Of a stretch of 46,931 nucleotides of DNA, positions 1-8,133 are shown one piece after another (positions within the stretch are counted from its first letter, which is position 1; each line of letters opens with the position of its first letter). A program made the translations under genes and the position numbers. The notes below the pieces were generated by a model. It had not been told where the DNA came from and searched no databases. It saw only the letters and a list, made by a program, of their open reading frames with translations. Source of the DNA: Pseudomonadota bacterium (lineage in GTDB: Bacteria > Pseudomonadota > Gammaproteobacteria > Acidiferrobacterales > Acidiferrobacteraceae); contig JAKBUS010000014.1 of assembly GCA_021841585.1 (NCBI GenBank), forward strand, positions 1-46,931, read 5' to 3'.

Positions 1-12
1 ACATCCGCGCTT

Positions 13-34
13 AAGCCCCGCTGGCACGGGGCTT
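13..34. repeat. 8-bp inverted repeat (hairpin) at left edge
   Basis: AAGCCCCG and CGGGGCTT form a perfect 8-bp stem around the 6-nt loop CTGGCA. No T-tract follows on the + strand, so a role as an intrinsic terminator for a gene left of the window is possible but not shown. Confidence 0.4.
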
Positions 35-75
35 GGCGGGCGATGGCTTTGCAATCTCCATGGATTTTAGTTAAC

Positions 76-100
76 TTAAACGTATATACACCTACGTTAA
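76..100. promoter_or_regulatory. AT-rich inverted repeat upstream of the LysR gene, possible operator
   Basis: In an AT-rich patch between the edge hairpin and the regulator gene, ACGTA (80-84) and TACGT (93-97) form an inverted repeat with an 8-bp spacer, flanked on both sides by TTAA. LysR-type regulators commonly bind interrupted palindromes next to their own gene, so this is a candidate autoregulatory or divergent-operon site. Only the repeat is seen; the function is inferred. Confidence 0.35.
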
Positions 101-112
101 AAATTACTGCTT

Positions 113-1033
113 ATGTTCCTGCGCCGCGTCACCCTGCATCAATTGAAGATCTTTTTGGCGCTCGCTCGCCACCTGAACATGACCCGCGCCGCAGAGGAGC
201 TGCATATGACGCCGGCGGCGCTGTCGATACAGATCAAGCAATTGTCCGGCACGGTGGGGGCCCCGCTCCATGAACAGATCGGCAAACGGCTGTTTCTGAC
301 TGAGGCCGGGCGCCTCGTGTATGCCGGGGCGCTCGACGTCTTCGATCGCCTGGAACGCCTGTCGGGGGACCTCGCCGCCGACCAGGGGCTCGAGCGCGGC
401 AACCTGAAGCTTTCCATCATCACCACCGCGCAATACTTCGCCCCGCATTTCCTGGGGGCGTTCTGCAAGCGCCACTCCGGGATAGAGGCCACGCTGGAGA
501 TCGCCAATCGCGACCAGCTCATAGAGCGCCTAAAGCAGAACCTGGACGACCTTTATATCATGGGCCAAGCCCCCGAGCAGCTAAGCGTGATCGCGCAACC
601 CTTCATGGAAAATCCACTGGTCCTGATCGCACCCGCCGACCATCCGCTCGCCTCGCAACACGACATCGCCCCCGAGCGCCTGGCGGATGAATCATTCATC
701 ATGCGCGAACCAGGATCGGGGACCAGGCTTGCCGCCGAGCGCTTTTTTGAAAAGCACAGCGTACAGCCCAAGATTCGCATGACCCTCGGTAGCAATGAGG
801 CGGTAAAGCAAGCGGTGGCCGGTGGACTGGGCGTGGCGGTGCTGTCCGGACACACACTCACCCTCGACGCGGCCTCCGGCGCCTTCGCGGTCCTTGACGT
901 GCGCGGCTTCCCGTTACGGCGCCAATGGTATGTGATCTATCCATCCACCAAGCAGCTCTCGCCGGTGGCGCGGGCCTTTTTGAACTACATCACCGAGGAA
1001 GGCGCTTCCCGCAGCCAGGGCCCTGCCCGCTGA
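113..1033 (+). CDS. LysR-type transcriptional regulator, CbbR-like
   Basis: Predicted cytoplasmic DNA-binding regulator of 306 aa, a normal LysR length. The N-terminal winged HTH covers about residues 5-65 (LHQLKIFLALARHLNMTRAA, then a recognition-helix region with TPAALS). A type 2 periplasmic-binding-like effector domain follows from about 95 to 300. Segments such as YFAPHFLGAFCKRH, REPGSGTRLAAERFFEKH and GSNEAVKQAVAGGLGVAVLS match the CbbR subgroup, which controls Calvin-cycle genes in autotrophs. The recognition helix reads TPAALS, where most CbbR proteins have TQPAVS. No cbb genes lie in the window; CbbR targets are often divergent, so they may lie to the left. The ATG at 113 is the first plausible start, with a weak ribosome site. 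LysR family is certain; the CbbR label is by sequence resemblance. Confidence 0.85.
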   Translation: MFLRRVTLHQLKIFLALARHLNMTRAAEELHMTPAALSIQIKQLSGTVGAPLHEQIGKRLFLTEAGRLVYAGALDVFDRLERLSGDLAADQGLERGNLKLSIITTAQYFAPHFLGAFCKRHSGIEATLEIANRDQLIERLKQNLDDLYIMGQAPEQLSVIAQPFMENPLVLIAPADHPLASQHDIAPERLADESFIMREPGSGTRLAAERFFEKHSVQPKIRMTLGSNEAVKQAVAGGLGVAVLSGHTLTLDAASGAFAVLDVRGFPLRRQWYVIYPSTKQLSPVARAFLNYITEEGASRSQGPAR

Positions 1034-1150
1034 GGGGCTTGCGATCGGTCGCCCCCAGGTGGCCGTGCGCGTGATGGCGCGGCCCCGGCTTTTGTCCCGT
1101 CCATGCCGGTTCGTCATGCGTTACCGTGGCGCGTGTCATGGAGGATAGCT

Positions 1151-2644
1151 ATGCCGGATATCTCGCCGCGGCTTGCGGGTGTGGCCATAGCCTTGGTCGC
1201 GGGTCCATTGGTCGCCGCGGCCGCGCTCGTCCCTGGGTCACAGCACGGACCCTATGCGCGCATCTTCTACCCCGCCAACCTGCCGCGCCCGGCCGATGAG
1301 GCCGGGTTCCCGCGTGACTGGACGCACGCCTACGGCAATGCCCGTCACGACTCGACCTATTCCATAAGCCCCGCGCCGGCGTGGCTTAAGCGTGGCGTCA
1401 CATGGCGCTACGCCGAGGCCCGGGCCTGGCCATTGTCCCGCCATAAACCCTTTGGCGCCAATGTCTACGGGGACCGGCTGGCGCTCGCCACCATGACCCA
1501 ATTTTATGGAAACGCGCTCGGCGTTTCCGCGGTCTCTGGCATCATTTATGCCGAAAGCGACGACCAATTCGCCTATGCCCTGAACGCCCGCACGGGACGG
1601 CTCATATGGCGCACGAGCCCCGTCGGCAACACGCTCATGGGCGATCCCCTGGTCTCTGGCCATATCGTGTATCTGACCGCCGGCAATGTCGGCTTCAACT
1701 TTTCGAATGTTCAGAGGTACTCGCAGAAAACCGCGGCGCGCGGGGCAGGCGTTAGCTACAACGGCGTCTATGCCCTCGACCGGATCACAGGGAGGCTGCT
1801 CTGGCATTTCGGAACCATGGGCGCGACGATGCCCACGCCGGCGATTGCCGGCAACCGGCTCTTTATCGATACGGGTTCCGGCGATATCTACGCCATCAAT
1901 GCGCAAACCGGCCACCAAATCTGGGTGAAACGCGCCGGCGGCATCGCCAACATGTCGGACCCGGCCGTCTACCATGGGCACGTCTACGTCGCCTTGTCGG
2001 TCATTCCTTACCTCTACTGCCTGTCGGCCGAGAATGGTCATATCGTGTGGAAGGCCGCCATCCGGCGCGCTACGAAAACGGGGCTGGGGGATGTCTCACC
2101 GGCGGTAGCCCATGGCGTAGTCGTGATGGACGCCGTGGCGGTCGTGCCGTCCCATGGCGGACGCACCACCATGACCACCATCGTGCGCGCCTACAATGCC
2201 GAGGACGGGCATGCGCTGTGGACGCACACCATGGGTTTAGGCCCTAAGCCCCCGGCCTTCAAGGGTGGGGTGCCGATGATCCACGGCCATACGGTCTACA
2301 TGGGCACACCGGTGGACAATATCTATCAAGCCTACGACCTCCATAGCGGCAAGGTCCTCTGGACCTGGCACATCCCCAAGGCCGGCGCCGCCGGCGCCGG
2401 CCGTAGTCCCGCCACCTACGCCGACGGCAAGCTCTTCATCAGTACCGGGCCGCGCCTTTTCGTCTTGAATGCCCATACGGGACGCGTAATCGGACAGAAG
2501 TATCTCGGCGGGCGCTTCGGCATCGTCAATCCCGTGGTCGTCGGCGGCACCATCTATCTCGACAACTCCTGGGACTGGGTCATGGCCGTCCCGGTCTCGG
2601 CCGTGGTCGCGCACAAGCCCGCCCACCGCCAGCTGTCGCCCTGA
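1151..2644 (+). CDS. Secreted PQQ-repeat beta-propeller protein, possible tetrathionate hydrolase
   Basis: 497 aa from the ATG at 1151, chosen because GGAGGA sits 5 nt upstream; a longer reading from 1103 has no such site. An N-terminal signal sequence (about residues 6-28, rich in A, V and L) predicts export. The mature part holds at least five propeller blades with the PQQ-repeat signature, for example ALNARTGRLIW, ALDRITGRLLW, AINAQTGHQIW and AYDLHSGKVLW. There is a single Cys, so the vicinal disulfide of quinoprotein alcohol dehydrogenases is absent. Length, export and fold fit the tetrathionate hydrolase family of acidophilic sulfur oxidisers. Asp314 in GDVSPAV is a candidate catalytic acid. 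A BamB-like structural role is the main alternative. Propeller and export are well supported; the enzyme name is inference. Confidence 0.75.
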   Translation: MPDISPRLAGVAIALVAGPLVAAAALVPGSQHGPYARIFYPANLPRPADEAGFPRDWTHAYGNARHDSTYSISPAPAWLKRGVTWRYAEARAWPLSRHKPFGANVYGDRLALATMTQFYGNALGVSAVSGIIYAESDDQFAYALNARTGRLIWRTSPVGNTLMGDPLVSGHIVYLTAGNVGFNFSNVQRYSQKTAARGAGVSYNGVYALDRITGRLLWHFGTMGATMPTPAIAGNRLFIDTGSGDIYAINAQTGHQIWVKRAGGIANMSDPAVYHGHVYVALSVIPYLYCLSAENGHIVWKAAIRRATKTGLGDVSPAVAHGVVVMDAVAVVPSHGGRTTMTTIVRAYNAEDGHALWTHTMGLGPKPPAFKGGVPMIHGHTVYMGTPVDNIYQAYDLHSGKVLWTWHIPKAGAAGAGRSPATYADGKLFISTGPRLFVLNAHTGRVIGQKYLGGRFGIVNPVVVGGTIYLDNSWDWVMAVPVSAVVAHKPAHRQLSP

Positions 2645-2721
2645 CCTTGGAATGAGGCGCCGCGTGGCCCTCGTCGGCTATACTCTGAGGCCTCGATGCT
2701 CACGTGAAAGGGGGATTGGTC

Positions 2722-2985
2722 ATGACCCACGAGATCCTGGAGAACGACCACGAGGTGCCCAGCCGCAGCCCGCTCCAAAACGCCGTCAACTGGTCGCTTT
2801 TTCGCCGCCGCAAGGAAGCCGAGGATTACCTCGATCGCGTCCGTCTCGATACCGGCCACGAATTGATCGGCGGCCACAGCCAAGACAGCGTAGGGGATTA
2901 CTGGTGGGTCGGGGTGCGCGTGACCTCGATCGCCGATTGGGGTCATTCTCAAGCCATCAATAAGCACGGACGCCACGGCGACTAG
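2722..2985 (+). CDS. Hypothetical protein, 87 aa
   Basis: I do not recognise this protein. The ATG at 2722 has a strong ribosome site (AAAGGGGGA, 6-nt spacing); a GTG at 2704 in the same frame would start before that site. The product is soluble, polar and charged (FRRRKEAEDYLDRVRLDTGH near the middle), with a Trp-rich segment (DYWWVGVRV) and no signal peptide or membrane segment. It lies 77 nt after the beta-propeller gene on the same strand and may be cotranscribed with it. The strong ribosome site and codon composition support a real gene; the function is unknown. Confidence 0.6.
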   Translation: MTHEILENDHEVPSRSPLQNAVNWSLFRRRKEAEDYLDRVRLDTGHELIGGHSQDSVGDYWWVGVRVTSIADWGHSQAINKHGRHGD

Positions 2986-3258
2986 ACCCGCCGGCCGTTC
3001 GGGGAACAGGCAAACAGTCGCCCGAGGGCGCCATGCCCCCCGGAATATGGGACCGCGTGCCTGCGCCTGCGCGGTACCGCGCGGCGGTTTCCGCTGATTC
3101 CGCGCCGACACTTTCCCTCTGCGCAATTGACAATCGTCAATATAAGCGTCTCCGTATATGGGAAATTATGGAACATTACAACGGCCTTTCCGGCGAGGCC
3201 TGAACGAATCCACCGTGGTAAGGGTCGCGGTCACCGCTCATTGTCATAGGGGGCGTGC
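2986..3258. other. Intergenic control region ahead of the cytochrome unit
   Basis: No convincing gene lies here. The region holds a 14-bp perfect palindrome at 3069-3082 (GCGCGGTACCGCGC), the CRP/FNR-type box and promoter annotated at 3127-3169, and a leader of about 80 nt before the next start codon. The stretch around 3120-3180 is clearly more AT-rich than its surroundings, as expected for a promoter. Confidence 0.5.
3127..3169 (+). promoter_or_regulatory. CRP/FNR-family box plus candidate promoter
   Basis: TTGAC-AATC-GTCAA (3127-3140) is a perfect inverted repeat with the N4 spacing typical of CRP/FNR superfamily sites (FNR consensus TTGAT-N4-ATCAA). A possible -10 element, AATTAT at 3164-3169, predicts a start near 3176. 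The box would then be centred at about -42, the class II activator position. The box is seen directly; the identity of the regulator (FNR, DNR/NNR-like or another member) cannot be told from this. Confidence 0.5.
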
Positions 3259-3504
3259 ATGGTGACGAAAACCACAAGATACGCGCCAGGCTCGGTGAGC
3301 GGCCCGCATGGGGCGCGCGCGCCTGGCTTCGCGGGGCGCGCCCGCGGCCGGCATCCCCTCTTCAAGCAAGGCCGCCCGACGGCCACCATCAAGCGCGCCG
3401 CTTACGCGCACGCGCGCCATTCATCAGGGATAGCGGGGCGTGACCCATGGGCAAGGTCCCGGCCATCCCATACCTTTCACGCCCGAGAGGAACACAAATC
3501 ATGA
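3259..3504 (+). CDS. Small basic orphan protein, translationally coupled to cytochrome c
   Basis: 81 aa, not recognised. AGGGGG lies 5 nt before the ATG at 3259. The stop codon TGA (3502-3504) overlaps the cytochrome ATG (3501-3503) as ATGA, the usual sign of translational coupling. The product is rich in Arg, His, Ala and Gly, with no acidic stretch, no hydrophobic segment and no Cys. It could be a genuine small protein, a nucleic-acid-binding protein, or a leader ORF whose translation sets expression of the cytochrome. Low sequence complexity in GC-rich DNA makes a chance ORF possible, hence the modest confidence. Confidence 0.45.
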   Translation: MVTKTTRYAPGSVSGPHGARAPGFAGRARGRHPLFKQGRPTATIKRAAYAHARHSSGIAGRDPWARSRPSHTFHAREEHKS

Positions 3505-3920
3505 CATCCTATCGCCATGCATCACCCAGTGCTCATGCCGCCGTCGGACCAGCCACGCCCGCCGCGAGAACGATGACCGCGGTCCTCGCTCTGTCGGCGC
3601 TGGCCGCGGCCGCCATCGCGCATGGCGCCACCATGGGCCAAGAGCGCGCGCAGATGACACAGGCGGGCTGCTTTACCTGTCATGCGGTGCGCACCCGCAA
3701 GATCGGCCCGGCATTCTCGTGGGTCGCCTACCGCTATCGGGGGAAGCCCGGCGCGCTCACGCGTCTGGCGCGCAAGGTCATCACCGGGGGGTCGGGTTAC
3801 TGGGCCCCTTGGACCTACAATACGCCCATGATACCGCACCCGGGACTATCGATGCCCCAGGCCGAGGGCATGGTCAGATGGGTCCTGAAGCAGACCCCGA
3901 TGAAGCCGCCGGCCCCATAA
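3501..3920 (+). CDS. Class I cytochrome c (c551/c552-like)
   Basis: 139 aa. A signal sequence ends near residue 43 (hydrophobic core after MTAVLALSALAAAAIAHGA), so the mature protein of about 95 aa is predicted to be periplasmic. The heme motif is CFTCH, and IGPAF follows it as in c551/c552 cytochromes. The likely axial Met is in NTPMIPH, and the C-terminal helix reads MVRWVLKQ. These proteins shuttle electrons between periplasmic donors and terminal oxidases. The start at 3501 overlaps the upstream ORF stop; a second possible start at 3573 would leave just the signal core. The FNR-type box upstream suggests redox- or oxygen-linked control. Family assignment is firm; the redox partner is unknown. 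Confidence 0.85.
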   Translation: MTSYRHASPSAHAAVGPATPAARTMTAVLALSALAAAAIAHGATMGQERAQMTQAGCFTCHAVRTRKIGPAFSWVAYRYRGKPGALTRLARKVITGGSGYWAPWTYNTPMIPHPGLSMPQAEGMVRWVLKQTPMKPPAP

Positions 3921-3934
3921 GGGCCTAGTGCCGG

Positions 3935-3951
3935 ATGGGCATGGGGCCCAT
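3935..3951. terminator. Hairpin between convergent cytochrome and hflX genes
   Basis: ATGGGC (3935-3940) and GCCCAT (3946-3951) form a 6-bp stem with a 5-nt loop just after the cytochrome stop codon. There is no T-tract, so it is only a weak terminator candidate for either convergent gene. Confidence 0.25.
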
Positions 3952-4039
3952 TGCCATGGACCTCGCGCAAGCGCCGCATGCGCGTAGCCGACCGCCCACG
4001 CCGCGGCTCAAGAAGGCGGCGGGCCCCAGCGCCGGGATT

Positions 4040-5344
4040 TCAGGCCTCGACGTGCCCCGCGTCGACCTTGTCTTGCCCTTCACCGGGGGCCACGAACGTC
4101 ACCTCCACCCCCTGCTCGGCGGCAATCCACCGCCCCGCCTCGCGCGACATGGTCAGCGTCATGCGCAACATATCGCCCTCGACCGTCTCGCTCAGCACGA
4201 TCCCCGCCCCATAGAGGCGGGATCGCAGGCGGCCCTCGTGGAGCGGGATACGGATCACGGCCTCGATTTGTTGCGGCCCCAGTCTTTGATGGATGGCCTC
4301 CAAAAGCCCATCCAGACCCGCGCCGGTGCGCGCGGACACGAAGACCCGTCGCGCCTGACCAAATCCGTCGGTCTCGAGTCCCGGCCGATCCCCGGTCGCG
4401 TCGATCTTGTTCATCACTATGAGCCTTGGGACATCCTCGGCACCGATCTCGGCCAGCACGCGATTGACCTGTTCTTCATACGCGTGATGATCCGCATGGC
4501 TCGCATCGACCACATGCAATAAGAGATCGGCAAACTGCACCTCCTCCAGGGTCGAACGAAAGGCCGCGACGAGCCCATGCGGAAGGTGGCGGATAAAGCC
4601 CACGGTATCGGCGAGGATCATGGCGCCGGCCCCCGGAAGCTCCACGCGCCGCATGGTCGGGTCCAGGGTCGCAAAGAGACGATCGGCGGCGTAGACATCC
4701 GCCCCGGTCAGGACATTGAAGAGTGATGACTTGCCGGCGTTGGTGTAGCCGACCAAAGACACCGTGGGGACCACGGAACGCTGGCGAGCGCGGCGTCGCA
4801 TCAGGCGTTGCCTGCGCACCTTATCGAGGCGCTTATGCAGCACTCGGATGCGCTCGCCGATCATGCGCCGGTCACTCTCAAGCTGGGTCTCGCCTGGCCC
4901 GCGCAGCCCTATACCCCCCTTCTGGCGCTCGAGGTGCGTCCATCCGCGCACGAGTCGCGTCGACAAGTGCTCGAGCTGGGCCAACTGAACCTGGAGTTTG
5001 CCTTCGTGGGAATGGGCGCGCTGCGCGAAGATGTCAAGGATGAGGCCGGTACGGTCGAGGACACGGGCGGCGACCACCTTCTCGAGGTTGCGCTCCTGGC
5101 CGGGCGACAAGGCGGCGTTCACCACCACCAGCTCGGCGCCAGTCGAGGCGACCAGCGCGCGCACCTCCTCAGCCTTCCCTGAACCAACATAGGTCGCGCT
5201 ATCCGGCTGTTGACGCGCCCCCTCTACGACCCCGACAATCTCCGCGCCTGCCGATGCCGCAAGCAGCCGCAACTCCTCGAGATCCTCCTGCTCCTCGGCG
5301 TCCGCCAGCCGCAAATGCACCAACACGGTGCGTTCGCGGCCCAC
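4040..5344 (-). CDS. hflX: Ribosome-associated GTPase HflX
   Basis: 434 aa. HflX binds the 50S subunit and splits stalled or hibernating ribosomes in a nucleotide-dependent way. The N-terminal HflX domain (about residues 5-190) includes ATYVGSGKAEEV and GPGETQLESDRR. The G domain follows with G1 GYTNAGKSSL, G3 DTVGF and G4 NKID, and a C-terminal domain completes the usual length. The start is a GTG at 5344, 22 nt after the hfq stop. It closes the conserved miaA-hfq-hflX order known from enterics, so it is probably cotranscribed with hfq. All GTPase motifs are intact. Confidence 0.95.
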   Translation of the reverse strand: MGRERTVLVHLRLADAEEQEDLEELRLLAASAGAEIVGVVEGARQQPDSATYVGSGKAEEVRALVASTGAELVVVNAALSPGQERNLEKVVAARVLDRTGLILDIFAQRAHSHEGKLQVQLAQLEHLSTRLVRGWTHLERQKGGIGLRGPGETQLESDRRMIGERIRVLHKRLDKVRRQRLMRRRARQRSVVPTVSLVGYTNAGKSSLFNVLTGADVYAADRLFATLDPTMRRVELPGAGAMILADTVGFIRHLPHGLVAAFRSTLEEVQFADLLLHVVDASHADHHAYEEQVNRVLAEIGAEDVPRLIVMNKIDATGDRPGLETDGFGQARRVFVSARTGAGLDGLLEAIHQRLGPQQIEAVIRIPLHEGRLRSRLYGAGIVLSETVEGDMLRMTLTMSREAGRWIAAEQGVEVTFVAPGEGQDKVDAGHVEA

Positions 5345-5366
5345 GGCCTCGCCGAGACTCTGCCGC

Positions 5367-5627
5367 TTATTCGTTGCCTACCCCCTTGTCCGTCTCGTCC
5401 ATATCAAAAGTAAACTTGACTGGACGACTGGGCACCACCGTGGAGATGGCGTGCTTATAGATCATCTGGCTCACGGTATTCTTCAACAAGACCACGAACT
5501 GGTCGAAAGACTCGATTTGCCCCTGCAGCTTGATGCCGTTCACCAAAAAGACCGAAACCGGCACATGTTCCTTGCGCAGAACATTCAAATAAGGGTCTTG
5601 TAAAGCCTGCCCTCTATGCTGACTCAT
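5367..5627 (-). CDS. hfq: RNA chaperone Hfq
   Basis: 86 aa, short-tailed compared with the 102-aa E. coli protein. Hfq forms an Sm-like hexamer that pairs small RNAs with mRNAs. Sm1 is seen in [20 protein letters not shown] and [15 protein letters not shown], and Sm2 in the YKHAIST segment (canonical YKHAISTV). The C-terminal tail is acidic (DMDETDKG). AGGAG lies 7 nt before the ATG. The short tail is common outside enterics. It sits between miaA and hflX as expected. Confidence 0.97.
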   Translation of the reverse strand: MSQHRGQALQDPYLNVLRKEHVPVSVFLVNGIKLQGQIESFDQFVVLLKNTVSQMIYKHAISTVVPSRPVKFTFDMDETDKGVGNE

Positions 5628-5634
5628 GACAGTT

Positions 5635-5651
5635 CTCCTGTTCTTATATTA
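5635..5651 (-). promoter_or_regulatory. Candidate -10 element and ribosome site for hfq
   Basis: On the minus strand TAATAT (5651-5646) lies in the 52-nt gap between miaA and hfq and is followed by AGGAG at 5639-5635. A separate hfq promoter inside the miaA-hfq operon is known in E. coli. No good -35 element is visible here, so the call is tentative. Confidence 0.3.
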
Positions 5652-5679
5652 CCGTTACTGAGGCGCCTGGCGGTCTGCG

Positions 5680-6618
5680 TCATAAGCCATATCCCATGGC
5701 ATCAATGGCATCCCGTATGATCGTCGCACAAATCTCGGGCGCTCGGGGACCGTCCCCGTCCAGCCATCGTACGGCCGGATCCGCCCGCAACCAGGTGAGT
5801 TGACGCTTGGCCAGTTGCCGGGTGGCGGCGCTGCCCTGCTCGACGAGGCCATTATACGGGATTTTATCCCGCAGGTATTCTCCGACCTGGCGATAGCCGA
5901 CAAGCCGCAGCGCCGGGGCCTTTACCGGCAACCCCTGCCCGAACAACCAGGCCGCCTCCTCTATGAGCCCGCGCGTAAGCATGCGTCGAAAGCGCAGCCC
6001 GATGCGGCGATGAAGTTCCGCGCGCTCGCGAGGGGCGACGGCGAACTTGAGCAATACATAGCGCCCGCTTCGCGGTGTCTTTCCGACCTCTGGTACGCGC
6101 CCCAGCGTACGGACGATCTCGAGCGCGCGCACGATCCGTTGCGGGTCGGTGGGTGCGATGGCCCGCGCCCGTCGCGGATCGCGCTCGGCAAGTTCCGCAT
6201 AGAGCGCCGGCAGGCCCTTGGCATCGAGCTCCACCATCAGCGCCGCGCGCATCACGGCGTCGCTCGCGGGGATATCGGGCAAACCCCACTCCAGTGCCCG
6301 AAAATAAAAGTTGCTACCCCCGACCAGGACCGGCACGCGGCCGCGGCGTCGCGCAGCATCTATCGCCCGCCGCGCATCCTCGCAAAAGGCCGCCGCCGAG
6401 TAGCTTTCGGCCACGCTGCGAATATCTATGAGGCCATGCGGCAGGATGCGGCGTTCGCCTAGGGTGGGCTTGGCCGTACCGATATCGAGTCCGCGGTAGA
6501 TCTGCGCGGCATCGACGCTGATAGCCTCGATGGCCAAGAGCCGGCTCAACGCAAACACAGTGGCGGTCTTGCCCGCCCCTGTCGGCCCCATGAGGAACAC
6601 GACAGGGATATCGGTCAT
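5680..6618 (-). CDS. miaA: tRNA dimethylallyltransferase MiaA
   Basis: 312 aa. Adds a dimethylallyl group to A37 of tRNAs that read UNN codons. The P-loop GPTGAGKT is at about residues 11-18, followed by [16 protein letters not shown] and then [19 protein letters not shown]. The usual motif has DSAQ; here it is DAAQ. The ATG at 6618 was chosen because it starts the family N-terminus and overlaps the lysS stop (ATGA); the frame stays open much further upstream, but that part is out-of-frame lysS sequence. Probably translated by coupling to lysS. Confidence 0.95.
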   Translation of the reverse strand: MTDIPVVFLMGPTGAGKTATVFALSRLLAIEAISVDAAQIYRGLDIGTAKPTLGERRILPHGLIDIRSVAESYSAAAFCEDARRAIDAARRRGRVPVLVGGSNFYFRALEWGLPDIPASDAVMRAALMVELDAKGLPALYAELAERDPRRARAIAPTDPQRIVRALEIVRTLGRVPEVGKTPRSGRYVLLKFAVAPRERAELHRRIGLRFRRMLTRGLIEEAAWLFGQGLPVKAPALRLVGYRQVGEYLRDKIPYNGLVEQGSAATRQLAKRQLTWLRADPAVRWLDGDGPRAPEICATIIRDAIDAMGYGL

Positions 6619-8117
6619 GAACCGTGGGGACGCATATGCGGAAACAGGATGACATCGCGAATGCTTGGGGCATCCGTGAACAACATGACCAATCGGTCGA
6701 TACCGATCCCTTCGCCAGCAGTGGGCGGCATGCCGTATTCGAGCGCCTCGATATAATCGGCATCGTAGTGCATGGCCTCTTCGTCGCCATCCCCACGCCG
6801 CTCGACCTGGCGCCTGAAGCGCCGCGCCTGGTCCTCGGGGTCGTTCAACTCCGAAAAGCCGTTGGCGATCTCCCGGCCCCCGACGAACAGCTCGAAGCGG
6901 TCGGTCACGAACGCGTCGGAGTCGTTGCGCCGCGCAAGCGGCGAGACCTCCGCGGGATACGCGGTTATGAACGTCGGCTGCGATAAATGACTTTCGATGG
7001 TCTTTTCGAAGATCGCCATCTGCAACCCTCCAGCCTCGAGACCGGGCTCCACCGGCAGTCCCTTGGCGACCAGAAACGCGCGCAGCGCCGCGACATCGCG
7101 CAGGTCGGACGGGGCGTCGGCGTGATGGCGGCGAATCACCTCCTCGACCGTCCACCGCGCAAAGGGCACCCCCAAATCGTAGCACTCCCCCTGATAGGTG
7201 AGCGTGGACGTGCCGAGCACCTCCGCGCACATCCCACGCAACAGGACTTCCGTCATATCCATCAGATCACGATAGTCGGCATAGGCTTGGTAGAATTCGA
7301 CCATCGTGAATTCGGGGTTATGACGCGTGCTCAGGCCCTCATTGCGGAAATTGCGATTGATCTCGAAGACACGCTCAAAACCGCCAACCACGAGCCGCTT
7401 CAGGTAGAGCTCGGGCGCGATGCGCAGAAACAGCGGGATATCGAGCGCGTTATGGTGGGTCACGAACGGTCGCGCGGTTGCGCCGCCGGCGAGCGGCTGC
7501 ATCATCGGCGTCTCGACCTCACTGAACCCACGCCCTTTAAGGAACGCGCGCAGATAGGCAACGATGCGCTCGCGCCGCTCGAAGACCATACGCGTCTCGG
7601 GGTTTACGATAAGATCGAGATAGCGCTTGCGGTAGCGGGTTTCCTGATCGGTGAGCCCATGGAACTTCTCGGGCAAGGGCCGCAGGCTTTTGACAAGTAG
7701 CCGCAGATGCGCCGCGCGCACGCTCAACTCCCCGGTCTTCGTGCGGAACAGCCGCCCGGTCACACCGATGATGTCCCCGAGGTCCCAGCGCTTGAAGGCC
7801 TCGTAGGCCGAACCCACCACGTCACGTTCTATAAAGACCTGGACGCGCCCGGTGGCGTCCTGGATGTGGCAGAAGCTGACGCGCCCCATGACCCGCTTGG
7901 TCATGATCCGTCCGCCCAAGCGTAGCTCACCGGCGGCGGCCAACATCTCCTCCGGGGCGTCCCTATAGTCGGCCAGCAACGGGCCGGCCTGGCAATTGGG
8001 GCGAAAGTCGTTGGGGTACGCCCCACCCTCCGCTCGCCACGCCGAGAGCTTCTCGCGGCGTAGCGCGATATGGCGGTCCTCGTCTCCCGTGATCTCGTCG
8101 TCTTGCCCCTCGCTCAC
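6615..8117 (-). CDS. lysS: Lysyl-tRNA synthetase, class II
   Basis: 500 aa. Charges tRNA-Lys. The N-terminal OB-fold anticodon-binding domain (about residues 60-160, [20 protein letters not shown]) is followed by the class II catalytic core with motif 2 ([20 protein letters not shown]) and motif 3 ([11 protein letters not shown]). The start is a GTG at 8117, 16 nt after the prfB stop. The prfB-lysS order is the same as in E. coli. Full length and intact motifs. Confidence 0.96.
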   Translation of the reverse strand: MSEGQDDEITGDEDRHIALRREKLSAWRAEGGAYPNDFRPNCQAGPLLADYRDAPEEMLAAAGELRLGGRIMTKRVMGRVSFCHIQDATGRVQVFIERDVVGSAYEAFKRWDLGDIIGVTGRLFRTKTGELSVRAAHLRLLVKSLRPLPEKFHGLTDQETRYRKRYLDLIVNPETRMVFERRERIVAYLRAFLKGRGFSEVETPMMQPLAGGATARPFVTHHNALDIPLFLRIAPELYLKRLVVGGFERVFEINRNFRNEGLSTRHNPEFTMVEFYQAYADYRDLMDMTEVLLRGMCAEVLGTSTLTYQGECYDLGVPFARWTVEEVIRRHHADAPSDLRDVAALRAFLVAKGLPVEPGLEAGGLQMAIFEKTIESHLSQPTFITAYPAEVSPLARRNDSDAFVTDRFELFVGGREIANGFSELNDPEDQARRFRRQVERRGDGDEEAMHYDADYIEALEYGMPPTAGEGIGIDRLVMLFTDAPSIRDVILFPHMRPHGS

Positions 8118-8133
8118 TTCTCTACCCCTCTAA

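Noticed and set aside
5680-6618. MiaA DSAQ changed to DAAQ as evidence of an inactive enzyme
   Set aside because: Ser to Ala is mild, all other motifs are intact, and the operon context is normal.
6619-7230. N-terminal extension that would fuse about 200 aa to MiaA
   Set aside because: This stretch is out-of-frame lysS coding DNA; the MiaA family start is the ATG at 6618.
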